7,124 nt of DNA. Source: Lentisphaeria bacterium. GTDB lineage: Bacteria; Verrucomicrobiota; Lentisphaeria; Victivallales; UBA1829. This document shows, in pieces, positions 6,711-7,124 of the stretch (position 1 is its first letter; each line of letters opens with the position of its first letter). The notes below the pieces were generated by a model. It was not told the origin of the DNA. It did not search any database and saw only the letters and a program-made list of their open reading frames with translations. Where the stretch lies: positions 1-7,124 of the forward strand of contig JAFYBD010000023.1 in assembly GCA_017540385.1 (NCBI GenBank), written 5' to 3'. A program made the translations under genes and the position numbers.

Positions 6711-6875
6711 ATGAAGGACAACAGGAACAAGAAGTCCAATCCCGGTGTTGAAAAACAACCGTCCCGTGAACCCGTCACTCCCCGCACCGAAGACGAAGAG
6801 CGTGAAAAACGCCTCAACGAAGCGTTTGAAGAAAACGTCAAGCGCTACAGAAAGACTTTCGAAGAGCTGTCCTGA
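6711..6875 (+). CDS. Small charged protein of unknown function (54 aa)
   Basis: I do not recognise this protein. The N-terminal half (1-26) is polar, Lys/Asn/Pro-rich and probably disordered. The C-terminal half (27-53) is a highly charged Glu/Lys/Arg run with hydrophobic residues at intervals (Leu35, Phe39, Val43, Tyr46, Phe50), consistent with one amphipathic helix or short coiled coil. No signal peptide, membrane segment or Cys is present. Evidence that it is real: a good ribosome-binding site AAGGTGA (6700-6706) just before the ATG, a 17-nt gap from the transporter gene, and a strong terminator 41 nt after its stop. It uses GAA and AAA codons more than its GC-rich neighbours. It appears to be the last gene of the ptsH-ptsI-transporter operon. 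Confidence 0.68.
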   Translation: MKDNRNKKSNPGVEKQPSREPVTPRTEDEEREKRLNEAFEENVKRYRKTFEELS

Positions 6876-6907
6876 ATCTCCCTTTCCCTTTCATCCTCGA
6901 TCAGGCG

Positions 6908-6954
6908 ACAAAAAAACCGGCGGAGCCGAATCGGTTCCGCCGGAGTTTTTTTGT
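6908..6954. terminator. Strong, near-symmetrical rho-independent terminator, probably bidirectional
   Basis: CCGGCGGAGCCG (6917-6928) pairs with CGGTTCCGCCGG (6932-6943): 12 bp with one G-U and a 3-nt loop. It is followed by seven T (6946-6952) and preceded by seven A (6910-6916), so the minus-strand transcript also ends in a U-run. It closes the pts operon on the plus strand and would serve the convergent gene whose stop lies at 6992-6994. Confidence 0.9.
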
Positions 6955-6991
6955 CTGAAGCCGGGCTTGGCGGCCCGGGCAAGGGACTGAA

Positions 6992-7124
6992 TCAATCCCA
7001 CTCGCCGTCGCCCCAGTCCTTCTGGTTCCAGGTCCAGTACCCGTTCGGGACACGTTTGTAAACGTCGTTGATGGTACCCTGGGTACCCTTTCTGCCGCCC
7101 TGATTCTGGGTCTGTTCGGGGCGA
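6992..7124 (-). CDS. C-terminal 43 residues of a convergent gene, product unknown (5' end outside window)
   Basis: On the minus strand one frame is open from the right edge to a TGA at 6994-6992. It reads RPEQTQNQGGRKGTQG, then TINDVYKRVPNGYW and TWNQKDWGDGEWD. The tail is rich in Trp, Gly and Asp, and the early part is Gln/Gly-rich. It has no start in the window, so it is partial. Support comes from the terminator symmetry (an A-run on its downstream side), the sensible stop about 40 nt before that hairpin, and the lack of a plausible plus-strand gene here. The aromatic, acidic C-terminus would fit an exported or surface protein such as a pseudopilin-like protein, but that is a guess; I do not recognise the family. 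Confidence 0.55.
   Translation of the reverse strand, partial: RPEQTQNQGGRKGTQGTINDVYKRVPNGYWTWNQKDWGDGEWD

Noticed and set aside
7073..7088. GGTACCC-T-GGGTACCC repeat/palindrome
   Set aside because: It is explained as two Gly-Thr codon pairs in the minus-strand gene tail; a single short occurrence with no sign of an operator or attachment site.
1..7124. CRISPR arrays, tRNA/rRNA genes, insertion sequences, prophage or toxin-antitoxin modules
   Set aside because: I looked for regularly spaced repeats, cloverleaf-like segments, terminal inverted repeats and transposase or antitoxin motifs and saw none; composition is uniform apart from the promoter islands and small genes.

Overview
This window (7,124 bp, GC-rich at coding positions, strong GC/GAG/ATC codon bias) is a compact bacterial chromosome segment. 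The gene content suggests an uncultured or gut-type anaerobe, plausibly from the PVC group (Lentisphaerota/Kiritimatiellota/Verrucomicrobiota-like). The grounds are an indolepyruvate:ferredoxin oxidoreductase, a stand-alone ptsH-ptsI pair, an AURKAIP1/COX24-type mini ribosomal protein, and AT-rich promoter islands in a GC-rich genome. This placement is inference from composition and gene content, not from a marker gene.

Left part (1-1286): the C-terminal portion of iorA (indolepyruvate ferredoxin oxidoreductase alpha subunit: thiamine-pyrophosphate domain plus a two-cluster ferredoxin domain) enters from the left edge. It overlaps by 4 bp (ATGA) with a complete ADP-ribose-pyrophosphatase-type Nudix hydrolase.

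Middle part (1287-3491): an AT-rich promoter drives a 29-codon, extremely basic gene that looks like the bS22/mS38 (AURKAIP1/COX24-domain) ribosomal protein. It is followed by a run of three hairpins, the last with a T-rich tail, and then by a 618-residue exported TPR protein whose real start is the signal-peptide ATG at 1635.

Right part (3492-6952): a second AT-rich promoter (TTGACG-N17-TATTAT) precedes a tight four-gene operon. It encodes HPr (ptsH), Enzyme I (ptsI, ATGA overlap), a ten-helix EamA/DMT-family transporter, and a 54-residue charged protein of unknown function. The operon ends at a strong rho-independent terminator that is nearly symmetrical (A-run before, T-run after). On the far side the last 43 codons of a convergent minus-strand gene run off the right edge, so the terminator probably serves both directions.

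HPr and EI form the phosphoenolpyruvate-dependent phosphorelay of the PTS; no sugar-specific EII component lies in the window. HPr keeps both the catalytic His and a Ser at the HPr-kinase position, so a regulatory role is possible. No CRISPR array, mobile element, tRNA or rRNA was seen, and no stretch over 300 bases lacks a gene. The window is mostly ordinary; the points worth a second look are the very small genes and the structured intergenic RNA.
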